Shown: positions 1-5,400 of the stretch, one piece after another
Position numbering within the stretch: position 1 is the first letter of the stretch
Layout of the letters: the number at the start of each line of letters is the position of its first letter
Assembly: GCA_030627585.1 (NCBI GenBank)
Contig: DAOURU010000018.1
Location: 1-10,717, forward strand
Direction: 5' to 3'
Length of the DNA stretch: 10,717 bases
Source of the DNA: Bacillota bacterium
Lineage (GTDB): Bacteria > Bacillota > DSM-12270 > Thermacetogeniales > Thermacetogeniaceae
Program-made: the position numbers and the translations under genes
Notes under the pieces: model-generated
Seen by the model: only the letters and a program-made list of their open reading frames with translations
Told to the model about the DNA's origin: nothing
Databases searched by the model: none

Positions 1-137
1 AAGAGGGCGCCCGCCGTGTGTTGGGATTGGGGCCGGACTTGAGACCCGTCGCCATGATTCCTTTAGGATATCCTGCCGAAGTGCCTCCTGTTCCAGCCCG
101 GCGCTCGCTGGAAGAGATTATCCATGTAATTGATTAA
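1..137 (+). CDS. Nitroreductase-family protein, C-terminal end only
   Basis: An open frame enters from the left edge (first full codon at position 3) and stops with TAA at 135-137, giving about 44 residues. It contains VAMIPLGYPAEVP followed by RRSLEEIIH. This closely resembles the usual C-terminus of FMN-dependent nitroreductase-family proteins, in which a 'IPLGYPAE' strand is followed by a proline-rich stretch and an 'R.SLEEI.H' tail. Members are homodimeric flavoproteins that reduce nitro compounds, quinones or other acceptors with NAD(P)H. The FMN-binding N-terminal part is outside the window, so substrate and subtype cannot be judged. The next gene begins 43 bases downstream with its own ribosome binding site, and no terminator is visible between them. 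Confidence 0.75.
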   Translation, partial: EGARRVLGLGPDLRPVAMIPLGYPAEVPPVPARRSLEEIIHVID

Positions 138-180
138 TTCAAGAACTAGCAGGCAATTACCTGAAACGGAGGATTAAAAT

Positions 181-873
181 TTGGAACAGGATAAACTGAA
201 TTATTACCGCCGGCGCTTGAACTTCGAGCGAGAAGAGATTCTTGCCCGCCTTTCCCAATTGGAGGAGGCAGAACACCTGGGAGGTTTACGTGATACCCTT
301 CAGGAACTTTCTATGTATGACAACCACCCGGGGGATATTGGAACGGAAACTTTTGAGCGGAGCAAAGACGTCGGATTGCGTGATTTGGCCCGCGTTCAGC
401 TGGGTAAAATCGAGGAGGCCCTTAGGAAGATTGAAAAGAGAACATACGGTATTTGCGAGAACTGTGGGCATGGCATTCCTGCCGCCAGGTTGGAAGTAGT
501 TCCTGCAACTACGCTTTGTTTCCGGTGCCGGCAGAAAAGGGAAGAATTGGATAAAGGAAAGCGAAAGCCTGTTGAAGAAGCTGTTGTCATGCCGCCTTAT
601 GGAGGCTTTCCCGAACACCGCTTTCTTTTAGACGAAAACATCGAAGACAGGATTATGTATGACGGTGAAGACGCCTGGCAGGAGGTAGCCCGTTACGGAA
701 CATCCTCCGACGTTGTCCACGGGGAGCTGGGCAATCCCCCTGCACAAGCGGAAGAGAAACGAGGAGCTGTCGAAGATATAGATTCGATTCCGTACTGGCG
801 GGATCGTGAAGGGGCATTTTACCAGGATTTTCGGGGGCGAGATGATGAAGAAAGGCCCGGAGGGCCTGTTTAG
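181..873 (+). CDS. yteA: YteA-type sporulation protein with DksA/TraR zinc finger
   Basis: The 230-residue protein starts at TTG 181, eight bases after the ribosome binding site GGAGG (168-172). Residues 1-45 and 65-87 are charged and helical, a probable coiled-coil hairpin. The segment YDNHPGDIGTE (46-56) is typical of the YteA branch. A four-cysteine zinc finger follows (C92-x2-C95 and C113-x2-C116), the DksA/TraR C4 signature. The acidic, proline-rich tail (about 130-230) has no recognisable domain. DksA proteins bind in the RNA polymerase secondary channel and alter initiation. YteA homologues are annotated as sporulation-associated in Bacillus and Clostridia, but their mechanism is poorly established. 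It heads the run that continues with a glycosyltransferase 30 bases later. The family is clear; the function is inferred. Confidence 0.85.
   Translation: MEQDKLNYYRRRLNFEREEILARLSQLEEAEHLGGLRDTLQELSMYDNHPGDIGTETFERSKDVGLRDLARVQLGKIEEALRKIEKRTYGICENCGHGIPAARLEVVPATTLCFRCRQKREELDKGKRKPVEEAVVMPPYGGFPEHRFLLDENIEDRIMYDGEDAWQEVARYGTSSDVVHGELGNPPAQAEEKRGAVEDIDSIPYWRDREGAFYQDFRGRDDEERPGGPV
853..867 (+). terminator. Short perfect hairpin overlapping the end of the yteA-like gene
   Basis: AGGCCC (853-858) pairs with GGGCCT (862-867) around a GGA triloop and is followed by GTTTAG, which contains the stop codon. The stem is GC-rich but the T tract is only three bases. It may be a weak terminator or pause site trimming expression of the downstream genes, or simply a consequence of coding sequence. 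Confidence 0.3.
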
Positions 874-903
874 GGGATTCGAAAAACAAGGAAGACCTGC
901 GGA

Positions 904-2079
904 ATGAAAATCGGGATCTTTACAGACAGTTACAAACCCTATGTAAGTGGAGTGGTCCGCTCGATTGAAACTTTTTCCCGGGAGCTCATACGCCGGGGTC
1001 ACGAAATTTATATTTTTGCTCCTCGTTATCCGGGCACGCGGCAAGAGCACGGAATTTTTCGCTTTCCTTCGTTTCGCACCCCTTTTCACCCGGAGTTTTA
1101 TATTGCGCTGCCCCTTTCCTGGCAGGCTAAACAGTTTGTAAAGAGTAGGGGTTTGGAGATTATCCACGTTCATTCCCCTTTTGTGATCGGGCGTTTGGGT
1201 GCGTCGTTTGCCCGGCGGTTGGGGGTTCCTCTCGTTTTTACTTATCATACCCTGTACGACCAGTACATTCATTATTTCCCTTTCGCGCGGGGTCTTGCAC
1301 GTCATGTTGTCATTCACATGGCGCGGGGTTTTTGCAACCGCTGCGATCTGGTAATTACACCGACCGGAGTGATCAAAAACCTCTTAGAAAAGTATGGTGT
1401 CAGGCGTCCGATTGTACCTATTCCAACCGGCATTTACCCCGAACAGTTCCGCGCCGGAGACCCCTGTTTCCTTTATGAAAATTTCGGAATCCCGCGGGAA
1501 GAGAAAATCCTTCTTTTTGTCGGGAGAATCGGAAAAGAAAAGAACCTTGATTTTCTGTTCCGGGTTTTCAGGCTGGTGCTTCAAAAACATCAAGCCGTCA
1601 CCCTGGTCTTGGTAGGAAGCGGACCCGAAAAAGAGGCCCTGGAAGCCTATACTGAGGAGTTGGGAATTGGCTCAAAGGTTGTTTTTACCGGTCTTCTCCC
1701 GCCGGATGTAGTAGCAGGAGCCTACCAAAGTGCGGATCTTTTTGTTTTTCCTTCGCTTACCGAAACGCAAGGCCTTGTGCTGCTCGAAGCAATGGCCGCC
1801 GGTCTGCCTGTTGTAGCAAGGGCGGCTTTTGGTTCGCTGGCGATGGTCCGAGATGGGGTCGCTGGTTTTCTTTGTGACGGGAATGAAGAAGAATTTGCCG
1901 CAAAAATAATCCTTTTGCTCGAAAAGGCTTCGTTGAGAAAAAAAATGGGAGAAGCGGCGCGGGTAAGGGCTTCCTGCCTTTCCGCCGAAAAGATGGCGTT
2001 GCGGATGGAAAAAGCCTATCGCGCCCTGATAGAAGGGCCTCACGATCTTTTAGAAAGTCTTGCTCAAGAAGATATTTAA
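904..2079 (+). CDS. Family 4 glycosyltransferase (GT-B fold), possibly glycolipid-forming
   Basis: This 391-residue protein starts at ATG 904, with the purine-rich AAGGAAG about ten bases upstream. The N-terminal half (1 to about 180) begins with MKIGIFTDSYKPYVSGVV, a glycine-rich acceptor-domain start, and contains HVHSPFVIG (88-96) and YHTLYDQY (114-121). The C-terminal half is the nucleotide-sugar domain: FVGRIGKEKN (205-214) followed by the EX7E motif, E287 and E295 in ETQGLVLLE. This is the standard GT4 retaining architecture and the length is normal. Overall resemblance is to the diacylglycerol glucosyltransferase/PimB-like subgroup of Firmicutes, so glycolipid synthesis at the inner face of the membrane is plausible. 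The acceptor cannot be read from sequence. The gene ends 16 bases before the macro-domain gene start. Confidence 0.85.
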   Translation: MKIGIFTDSYKPYVSGVVRSIETFSRELIRRGHEIYIFAPRYPGTRQEHGIFRFPSFRTPFHPEFYIALPLSWQAKQFVKSRGLEIIHVHSPFVIGRLGASFARRLGVPLVFTYHTLYDQYIHYFPFARGLARHVVIHMARGFCNRCDLVITPTGVIKNLLEKYGVRRPIVPIPTGIYPEQFRAGDPCFLYENFGIPREEKILLFVGRIGKEKNLDFLFRVFRLVLQKHQAVTLVLVGSGPEKEALEAYTEELGIGSKVVFTGLLPPDVVAGAYQSADLFVFPSLTETQGLVLLEAMAAGLPVVARAAFGSLAMVRDGVAGFLCDGNEEEFAAKIILLLEKASLRKKMGEAARVRASCLSAEKMALRMEKAYRALIEGPHDLLESLAQEDI

Positions 2080-2095
2080 TCAGGGAGGGATTAGC

Positions 2096-2638
2096 TTGGG
2101 GGTTGCGGAAAAAAGAATCAATAACACTTTAATCCGCCTTTGGCAGGGAGATCTTACCGAGCTTGCTGTGGATGCGCTTGTGAATGCGGCCAATAACCAT
2201 TTGTGGATGGGGAGCGGTGTGGCCGGCGCAATTAAGAGAAAAGGCGGACCTGAAATTGAAAAAGAAGCGATGGAAAAGGGACCTATTCCGGTAGGGGAAG
2301 CCGTTGCTACCGGGGCCGGAAAATTAAAGGCGCAGTACTGCATTCATGCCGCCGTTATGGGGCAGGACCTGGCTACTGATGCAGGAAAAATCGTGAAGGC
2401 TACCGAAAACAGCCTGCGCCGTGCCCGGGAACTGGGATTGAAGAGCATCGCCTTCCCTGCTTTAGGTACGGGAGTGGGGGGTTTTCCGCTTGAGCTTGCA
2501 GGCGAGTTGATGCTTAAAACAGTCGTCGATTTCCTAAAAAACAATCCTTCATCTCTTGAAGAGGTAGTTTTTGCTCTCTTTGATGAAGAGGCTTTCTCGG
2601 CATTTAGTAAAGCCCTCAGCCGATCAGAACCTTCTTGA
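2096..2638 (+). CDS. Macro-domain protein (ADP-ribose binding or hydrolysis)
   Basis: I place the start at TTG 2096, seven bases after GGAGG (2084-2088). The frame is open to an upstream TTG at 2060, but that lies inside the preceding gene and has no ribosome binding site. The 180-residue product is a stand-alone macro domain. VDALVNAANNHLWMGSGVAG (25-44) carries the asparagines and the glycine loop that bind the distal ribose. FPALGTGVGGFPLE (120-133) is the phosphate-binding loop. Macro domains bind ADP-ribose and many hydrolyse O-acetyl-ADP-ribose or remove ADP-ribose from proteins or nucleic acids. The active-site asparagine pair (N33, N34) is present, so hydrolase activity is possible. 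Its place between a glycosyltransferase and lspA gives no clue to its target. Confidence 0.88.
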   Translation: MGVAEKRINNTLIRLWQGDLTELAVDALVNAANNHLWMGSGVAGAIKRKGGPEIEKEAMEKGPIPVGEAVATGAGKLKAQYCIHAAVMGQDLATDAGKIVKATENSLRRARELGLKSIAFPALGTGVGGFPLELAGELMLKTVVDFLKNNPSSLEEVVFALFDEEAFSAFSKALSRSEPS

Positions 2639-2659
2639 ACCAGTAAAGGGGGCAGTTGC

Positions 2660-3112
2660 TTGCTTCTTTTTACCGTGGTTGCATTAACAGCTTTCGCCGC
2701 AGACCAGTTGGGGAAGTTTTTTATTGTCCGTTATCTTCAGCCTGGTCAATCTATTCAAGTTTTACCTAATATTTTTCACCTTACTTATATTGAAAACCCA
2801 GGGGGGGCTTTTGGAATTATGGCCTATCAAACCCAGCTTTTTATTGGTTTAAGCATTCTCGCCATCTGTTTACTAGCTGTAGCCATTTTTTATTATGCGA
2901 AGCGAGAGAAAAGAGCAATCTGGAGCTTGGCATTCCTTACCGCGGGTATTCTGGGGAATTTAGTAGACCGGCTGCGCACCGGATATGTAATTGATTTTCT
3001 GGATTTTCGGATTTGGCCTGTTTTTAATCCCGCTGACATTTTTATTTTTGTCGGGGCAGTTTCTCTCTTTGTGATGTTAGCCAGTTCTCGAGGTACTAAA
3101 AGGGAATGGTGA
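2660..3112 (+). CDS. lspA: Lipoprotein signal peptidase (signal peptidase II)
   Basis: The 150-residue membrane protein starts at TTG 2660 after an AAAGGGGGC ribosome binding site (2645-2653). Four hydrophobic segments are visible, at about 3-13, 58-79, 88-101 and 124-141. All family motifs are present: D15 in the first helix, NPGGAF (46-51), GNLVDR (99-104), the aspartate of VIDF (D112) and FNPAD (122-126). The last two regions hold the conserved aspartates of the aspartyl-protease active site. The enzyme cuts the signal peptide from diacylglyceryl-modified prolipoproteins at the lipobox cysteine within the membrane. The length is slightly short but normal for Firmicutes. The adjacent rluD-type gene, seven bases downstream, is a very common neighbour of lspA in this phylum. 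Confidence 0.96.
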   Translation: MLLFTVVALTAFAADQLGKFFIVRYLQPGQSIQVLPNIFHLTYIENPGGAFGIMAYQTQLFIGLSILAICLLAVAIFYYAKREKRAIWSLAFLTAGILGNLVDRLRTGYVIDFLDFRIWPVFNPADIFIFVGAVSLFVMLASSRGTKREW

Positions 3113-3118
3113 AGTAAA

Positions 3119-4051
3119 TTGAGCCAGGAAATTTACCATTTTGAAGTACCTCCAGAAGCAGATAGGGGAAGATTGGATCATTTTCTGAGCAGGCAGGCTC
3201 CTTTTTTGAGCCGGAGCCAGGTGCAGCGCTTAATTGAAAAGGGCTATGTGCTTGTTAATTCTCGCCGGATGCGCTCAAGCTACCGGGTGCGCCCCGGCGA
3301 TCAGATTGAAATGAACGTCCCCCCTCCCAAAGAAATCACTCTCTGCCCGGAGCCTATTCCATTAGATATTGTTTATGAAGACGAGGATCTGCTGGTGGTA
3401 AATAAACCGCCCGGCCTCGTTGTTCACCCTGCACCGGGGCACCAGGGAGGCACCCTGGTAAATGCTTTGCTTAATCATTGTCCCAATTTACCGGGTATCG
3501 GGGGATACCTGCGGCCGGGCATTGTCCACCGCCTGGATAAAGATACCTCCGGCTTGCTTTTGGTGAGCAAAACCGATCTTGCTCACCAGCGCCTGGCTGC
3601 GCAGCTTAAGGCTCGCAAGATCAAGCGAAAATATCTCGCTTTAGTGCATGGAGAAGCAAAAGAAGAAGAGGGTTTGATCGACGCCCCTTTAGGGAGAGAT
3701 CCGAAAAATCGCAAAAAAATTGCCGTAGTTCCCCATGGTAAGGAAGCGCGGACCTTTTATCGAGTAAAAAAGCGGTTCCCCGGTTATACACTTCTCGAGG
3801 TCGAATTGGAAACGGGACGGACGCACCAGATCCGGGTTCATTTAGCCTACGCAGGGTATCCTGTTGCCGGCGATCCGGTCTATGGATTCCGGCGCAACCT
3901 GCTGAATTTGCCGGGCCAGGCCCTCCACGCGTACCGCCTTTCTTTTACTCATCCCCGCACGGGGGAATTTCTTTCCTTCGAAGCTCCACTTCCTCCCGCT
4001 TTCACCGAAGCCATTGCTTTCCTAAGTAACCATAGTTATAGCAGCACTTGA
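3119..4051 (+). CDS. rluD: RluD-family 23S rRNA pseudouridine synthase
   Basis: The start is TTG 3119, only six bases after the lspA stop, so translation is probably coupled. The 310-residue protein has an N-terminal S4 RNA-binding domain (about 17-65, RLDHFLSRQAPFLSRSQVQR onward). The RluA/RluD catalytic domain follows: NKPPGLVVHPAPGH (95-108), then GIVHRLDKDTSGLLL (134-148), in which D140 is the catalytic aspartate. RTHQIRVHLAYAGYPVAGDP is the conserved C-terminal motif. RluD enzymes convert uridines of 23S rRNA helix 69 to pseudouridine. In Firmicutes this lspA-linked paralogue is usually called RluD-like or YlyB, so the exact target uridines are inferred. The stop codon (4049-4051) overlaps an ATG that opens only a 22-codon frame. 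Confidence 0.93.
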   Translation: MSQEIYHFEVPPEADRGRLDHFLSRQAPFLSRSQVQRLIEKGYVLVNSRRMRSSYRVRPGDQIEMNVPPPKEITLCPEPIPLDIVYEDEDLLVVNKPPGLVVHPAPGHQGGTLVNALLNHCPNLPGIGGYLRPGIVHRLDKDTSGLLLVSKTDLAHQRLAAQLKARKIKRKYLALVHGEAKEEEGLIDAPLGRDPKNRKKIAVVPHGKEARTFYRVKKRFPGYTLLEVELETGRTHQIRVHLAYAGYPVAGDPVYGFRRNLLNLPGQALHAYRLSFTHPRTGEFLSFEAPLPPAFTEAIAFLSNHSYSST

Positions 4052-4135
4052 TGATTGATGCCCGGAGCGGCGAACTCTTAAAACGCGAGGAGGATTTGAT
4101 TATTACGGGTTTGAAATGATGGGTGGCGGCGGCGC

Positions 4136-4203
4136 GGAGTACATGGCTAGCGGGGGAACCCCGTTTTACCGAAGCCCAAGCTCGGCCTGATACCGGGTAC
4201 TCT
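4136..4203 (+). other. Candidate structured RNA: closing helix with two internal hairpins
   Basis: GGAGTAC (4136-4142) can pair with GTACTCT (4197-4203), closing a domain that holds two hairpins. One is AGCGGGG (4149-4155), a GAA triloop, and CCCCGTT (4159-4165). The other is CCGA (4169-4172) pairing with TCGG (4182-4185), with inner GC pairs. This is a three-way-junction-like layout in an intergenic region. It matches no riboswitch or ribozyme consensus I could recall, and there is no T tract after it, so it is not an intrinsic terminator. It could be a decayed element or a chance fold of GC-rich sequence. Confidence 0.3.
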
Positions 4204-4305
4204 TGAAAAAAACAAAAAAACTAATGGATGCACCAAGGGGAAGTATGCCCTTTTTAGAGAGATATTGTTAAATATTGGATTGAAAGTGCTGCACTTTTGC
4301 TTAAA

Positions 4306-4340
4306 AACAGCGGTGTTTGGTGTTTGCTGTTGACACCAAA
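4306..4340 (+). repeat. Overlapping inverted repeats upstream of the tRNA promoter
   Basis: TTTGGTGT (4316-4323) is perfectly inverted as ACACCAAA (4333-4340). The partly overlapping pair AACAGC (4306-4311) and GCTGTT (4326-4331) is a second, alternative stem. A TTGACA (4330-4335) lies inside the repeats but has no good -10 at the right distance (TTACAG at 4353). Just upstream, AAAGTG-CTG-CACTTT (4283-4297) is another near-palindrome. They could be operator sites or remnants; no regulator can be named. Confidence 0.4.
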
Positions 4341-4384
4341 GTTAAAAAATGCTTACAGCGCAAAAAGCTCGAGGCGAATTATTC

Positions 4385-4413
4385 TTGACCAGTTGCCCTT
4401 TTTGGTTTATAAT
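4385..4413 (+). promoter_or_regulatory. Strong housekeeping promoter for tRNA-Val
   Basis: TTGACC (4385-4390) and a perfect TATAAT (4408-4413) are separated by 17 bases, a near-consensus sigma-A promoter. Transcription would begin near 4420, about 43 bases before the mature tRNA. Confidence 0.85.
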
Positions 4414-4462
4414 TAGTAATAACATAAGTAGAGCTTACATAAATTAAATTCTCAATTTGCGT

Positions 4463-4537
4463 GGGCGCGTAGCTCAGTGGGAGAGCACCTCCTTGACGCG
4501 GAGGGGGCCGCAGGTTCAATCCCTGCCGCGCCCACCA
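4463..4537 (+). tRNA. tRNA-Val with anticodon GAC, CCA encoded
   Basis: The cloverleaf is complete. The acceptor stem GGGCGCG (4463-4469) pairs with CGCGCCC (4527-4533). The D stem is GCTC/GAGC with a seven-base loop. The anticodon stem CCTCC (4488-4492) pairs with GGAGG (4500-4504) around the loop TTGACGC, placing anticodon GAC at 4495-4497. A five-base variable loop is followed by T stem GCAGG/CCTGC with loop TTCAATC. The discriminator A is followed by encoded CCA (4535-4537). The anticodon reads GUC and GUU valine codons. The 3' end is duplicated about 700 bases downstream, suggesting use as an integration site. Confidence 0.97.
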
Positions 4538-4556
4538 TTTTATTTTTGTGAAGTGC
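4530..4556 (+). repeat. Direct repeat copy 1 at the tRNA-Val 3' end (candidate att site)
   Basis: GCCCACCATT (4530-4539) covers the last eight bases of the tRNA, including CCA, plus two more. It is identical to 5238-5247. After a short unmatched spacer both copies continue with TTTTG-x-GAAG and then TGC (4544-4556 here). It is read as one boundary of an integrated element. Confidence 0.6.
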
Positions 4557-4584
4557 TTGCAGGACAAGGCTTACAGCCTATAAT
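4557..4584 (+). promoter_or_regulatory. Possible promoter just after tRNA-Val
   Basis: A perfect TATAAT (4579-4584) is preceded at 16 bases by TTGCAG (4557-4562), which has only the TTG of the -35 consensus. A transcript would start near 4591 and run through the repeat remnant into the two terminators before 4870. Confidence 0.35.
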
Positions 4585-4697
4585 ACCAAAGGCTCAGGCC
4601 GATAAATAAAATCCCTAAGAATCCCGAAAAATCCGGTAAGACCTCCGAAAAATCCGGTAAGACCTCTAAGAATTTAGATGAAAACTTAGATGAATAA
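4584..4697 (+). pseudogene. Remnant frame resembling the C-terminal tail of an HTH replication-type protein
   Basis: This frame is open between TAA at 4581 and TAA at 4695-4697. It has no ATG, GTG or TTG start with a ribosome binding site. It reads as a lysine/serine-rich tail with a seven-residue repeat, EKSGKTS twice, ending KNLDENLDE. Repetitive polar tails of this kind are common at the C-termini of short helix-turn-helix proteins like the one whose N-terminal half is at 4870. I therefore suspect the tail of an earlier or rearranged copy. The frame may equally be chance; the tandem repeat itself is certain. Confidence 0.3.
4624..4665 (+). repeat. Two perfect tandem copies of a 21-bp unit
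   Basis: The unit starting CCGAAAAATCCGG at 4624-4644 is repeated exactly at 4645-4665. The period of 21 bases keeps the reading frame, giving seven residues per unit, which fits a former coding repeat. Confidence 0.95.
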
Positions 4698-4752
4698 CAT
4701 GAATTGGAAAACAAATTGCAGGCGATGAGCTTGCTGTTTTTATAGAGCATTC

Positions 4753-4785
4753 AAGCCCGGAAGTAATCCGGGTTTTTTCTTTTTT
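4753..4785 (+). terminator. Intrinsic terminator
   Basis: CCCGGA (4756-4761) pairs with TCCGGG (4767-4772) around AGTAA. The hairpin is followed by six T, a C and six more T. A/T pairs extend the stem base from 4753. Confidence 0.85.
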
Positions 4786-4819
4786 ATGACAGTTCGTTCA
4801 CCTCCTGTTTTTCTGTTTG

Positions 4820-4853
4820 GCCCGGTTGGCATAACGGTGGCCGGGCTTTTTTT
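4820..4853 (+). terminator. Intrinsic terminator or leader attenuator directly before the HTH gene
   Basis: GCCCGG (4820-4825) pairs with CCGGGC (4841-4846) across a 15-base loop, followed by seven T (4847-4853). It ends only three bases before the ribosome binding site of the gene at 4870. Any transcript from upstream must therefore read through it, or initiate within it, to express that gene. Confidence 0.8.
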
Positions 4854-4869
4854 ATAGAGGTGAGGATAA

Positions 4870-5184
4870 ATGAAAAACGATAACACAATCATTCGTGTAG
4901 AAAAGCGAGAGCGGTACGTAGTTCTTGACAAACATTTTCTGGAAGAAGATGATCGTTTAAGCTGGAAAGCTACTGCGATCTTAGCTTATTTGCTCGCAAA
5001 ACCCGACGGGTGGGAAATCAGGGTAGCAGATCTCATAAAGAGAAAACAGGATGGGAGAGACTCAGTTAGATCTGGTTTGCGTGAGTTGATTCAAGCCCGT
5101 TGCTTAAGTTTACTTTCGATGGACGTGCTCCGATTAGGACGATCAGAACGGTTAGTAGTAAAGAAGACAAGTATGCGGACCTGA
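4870..5184 (+). pseudogene. Truncated helix-turn-helix protein, replication-initiator/DnaD-N-like
   Basis: The start ATG 4870 has a good ribosome binding site, GAGGTGAGG (4857-4865). Residues 1-78 look genuine. MKNDNTIIRVEKRERYVVLD is followed by a winged helix-turn-helix of the kind found in small phage- and plasmid-type replication proteins: LSWKATAILAYLLAKPDGWE, then a basic stretch, then SVRSGLRELIQA. Such proteins normally continue with a beta wing and a polar tail. Here the frame instead runs about 26 residues through sequence of a different character (from about 5095) and stops at 5184. In that stretch another frame (5085-5234) looks more protein-like. I read it as a gene cut by deletion or frameshift and fused to foreign sequence. 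The truncated product might still bind DNA. Confidence 0.6.
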
Positions 5185-5234
5185 TCCTGAACCGTATTGA
5201 CATCATAGACAGCGAAAGGGAGGGTGCCGAATAG
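5085..5234 (+). pseudogene. Out-of-frame 49-codon C-terminal fragment of an unidentified protein
   Basis: After TGA at 5082-5084 this frame stays open to TAG at 5232-5234. It reads VDSSPLLKFTFDGRAPIRTI and later KYADLILNRIDIIDSEREGA followed by E. It is charged and well balanced, as in real protein, and has no start codon with a ribosome binding site. It overlaps the end of the 4870 gene in a different frame, consistent with a fusion scar near 5085-5100. It ends three bases before the second copy of the tRNA 3' repeat, where an element's integrase gene often ends, but I cannot recognise integrase motifs in so short a piece. Confidence 0.4.
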
Positions 5235-5237
5235 GGT

Positions 5238-5262
5238 GCCCACCATTGTTTTGAGAAGCTGC
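5238..5262 (+). repeat. Direct repeat copy 2 of the tRNA-Val 3' end (candidate att site)
   Basis: GCCCACCATT (5238-5247) is identical to the tRNA 3' end at 4530-4539. It is followed by TTTTGAGAAGCTGC, matching TTTTGTGAAGTGC at 4544-4556 with one mismatch and one extra base. Upstream of the core the two copies diverge, so this is not a whole second tRNA. Confidence 0.6.
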
Positions 5263-5327
5263 GCCTTAGGTTTTCAAAGTGCTTTTTCTTTTTCAAGGGG
5301 CGTTTTTTTAAATTTCCATCTTGGGAC

Positions 5328-5355
5328 TGTACAATTTAGGACTTTTTGGTATAAT
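5328..5355 (+). promoter_or_regulatory. Extended -10 promoter for the HD-GYP gene
   Basis: TATAAT (5350-5355) is preceded by TG one base upstream (5347-5348), an extended -10. TGTACA (5328-5333) lies 16 bases upstream as a four-of-six -35. Transcription would start near 5362, about 40 bases before the ATG. Confidence 0.75.
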
Positions 5356-5400
5356 GGGGTTGGCATTATCAGGATGAGTACCTGAGCAGGTGGCGGAAGC

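Larger units (their letters stand above)
4052..4384 (+). other. Non-coding stretch after rluD; no credible gene
   Basis: I see no credible gene here. An ATG at 4051 overlaps the rluD stop and opens a 22-codon frame (MIDARSGELLKREEDLIITG and two more residues) that ends at 4117-4119, where another ATG overlaps the stop. Both could be remnants or chance. The first half is GC-rich and foldable (see 4136-4203). The second half, from about 4200, is AT-rich and holds inverted repeats. Nothing resembling a transposase or a known riboswitch core was recognised. Confidence 0.5.
4538..5237 (+). mobile_element. Probable scar of an element integrated at tRNA-Val
   Basis: The segment lies between two copies of the tRNA 3' end (4530-4556 and 5238-5262). 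It holds only damaged or gene-poor sequence: a remnant reading frame with a 21-bp tandem repeat (4584-4697), two terminators with the same stem, a truncated helix-turn-helix gene of replication-initiator type (4870-5184), and an out-of-frame 49-codon fragment ending three bases before the right-hand repeat. A gene ending right beside one att copy is typical of an integrase, but that fragment is not recognisable as one. Deletion of the interior of an integrative element explains the layout. A decayed tandem tRNA duplication is the main alternative. Confidence 0.5.

Noticed and set aside
628..1317. Long open frame on the minus strand (229 codons)
   Set aside because: It runs antisense across the yteA-like gene and the glycosyltransferase, both of which have clear family motifs and ribosome binding sites, and its translation shows no domain.
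4051..4119. 22-codon frame overlapping the rluD stop
   Set aside because: It has no recognisable homology and no ribosome binding site of its own, and stops overlapping another ATG. It is too short to support as a gene.
4149..4165. GGGGGAACCCC resembling part of the c-di-AMP (ydaO) riboswitch
   Set aside because: The remaining conserved blocks of that riboswitch are missing and no regulated gene follows; the motif is more simply a GC-rich hairpin.
4379..4567. Minus-strand frame of 62 codons over the tRNA
   Set aside because: It is antisense to a complete tRNA-Val cloverleaf. The apparent protein ('ARQGLNLRPPP...') is the familiar false translation of tRNA genes.
4624..4665. Tandem repeat considered as a CRISPR array
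   Set aside because: The two 21-bp units are directly adjacent with no spacers, and no cas genes are present.
5250..5307. Possible terminator (CGCCTT with AAGGGGCG and a T tract) before the HD-GYP promoter
   Set aside because: Pairing needs two unpaired G residues and a loop of about 40 bases, so the hairpin is not convincing despite the T tract.
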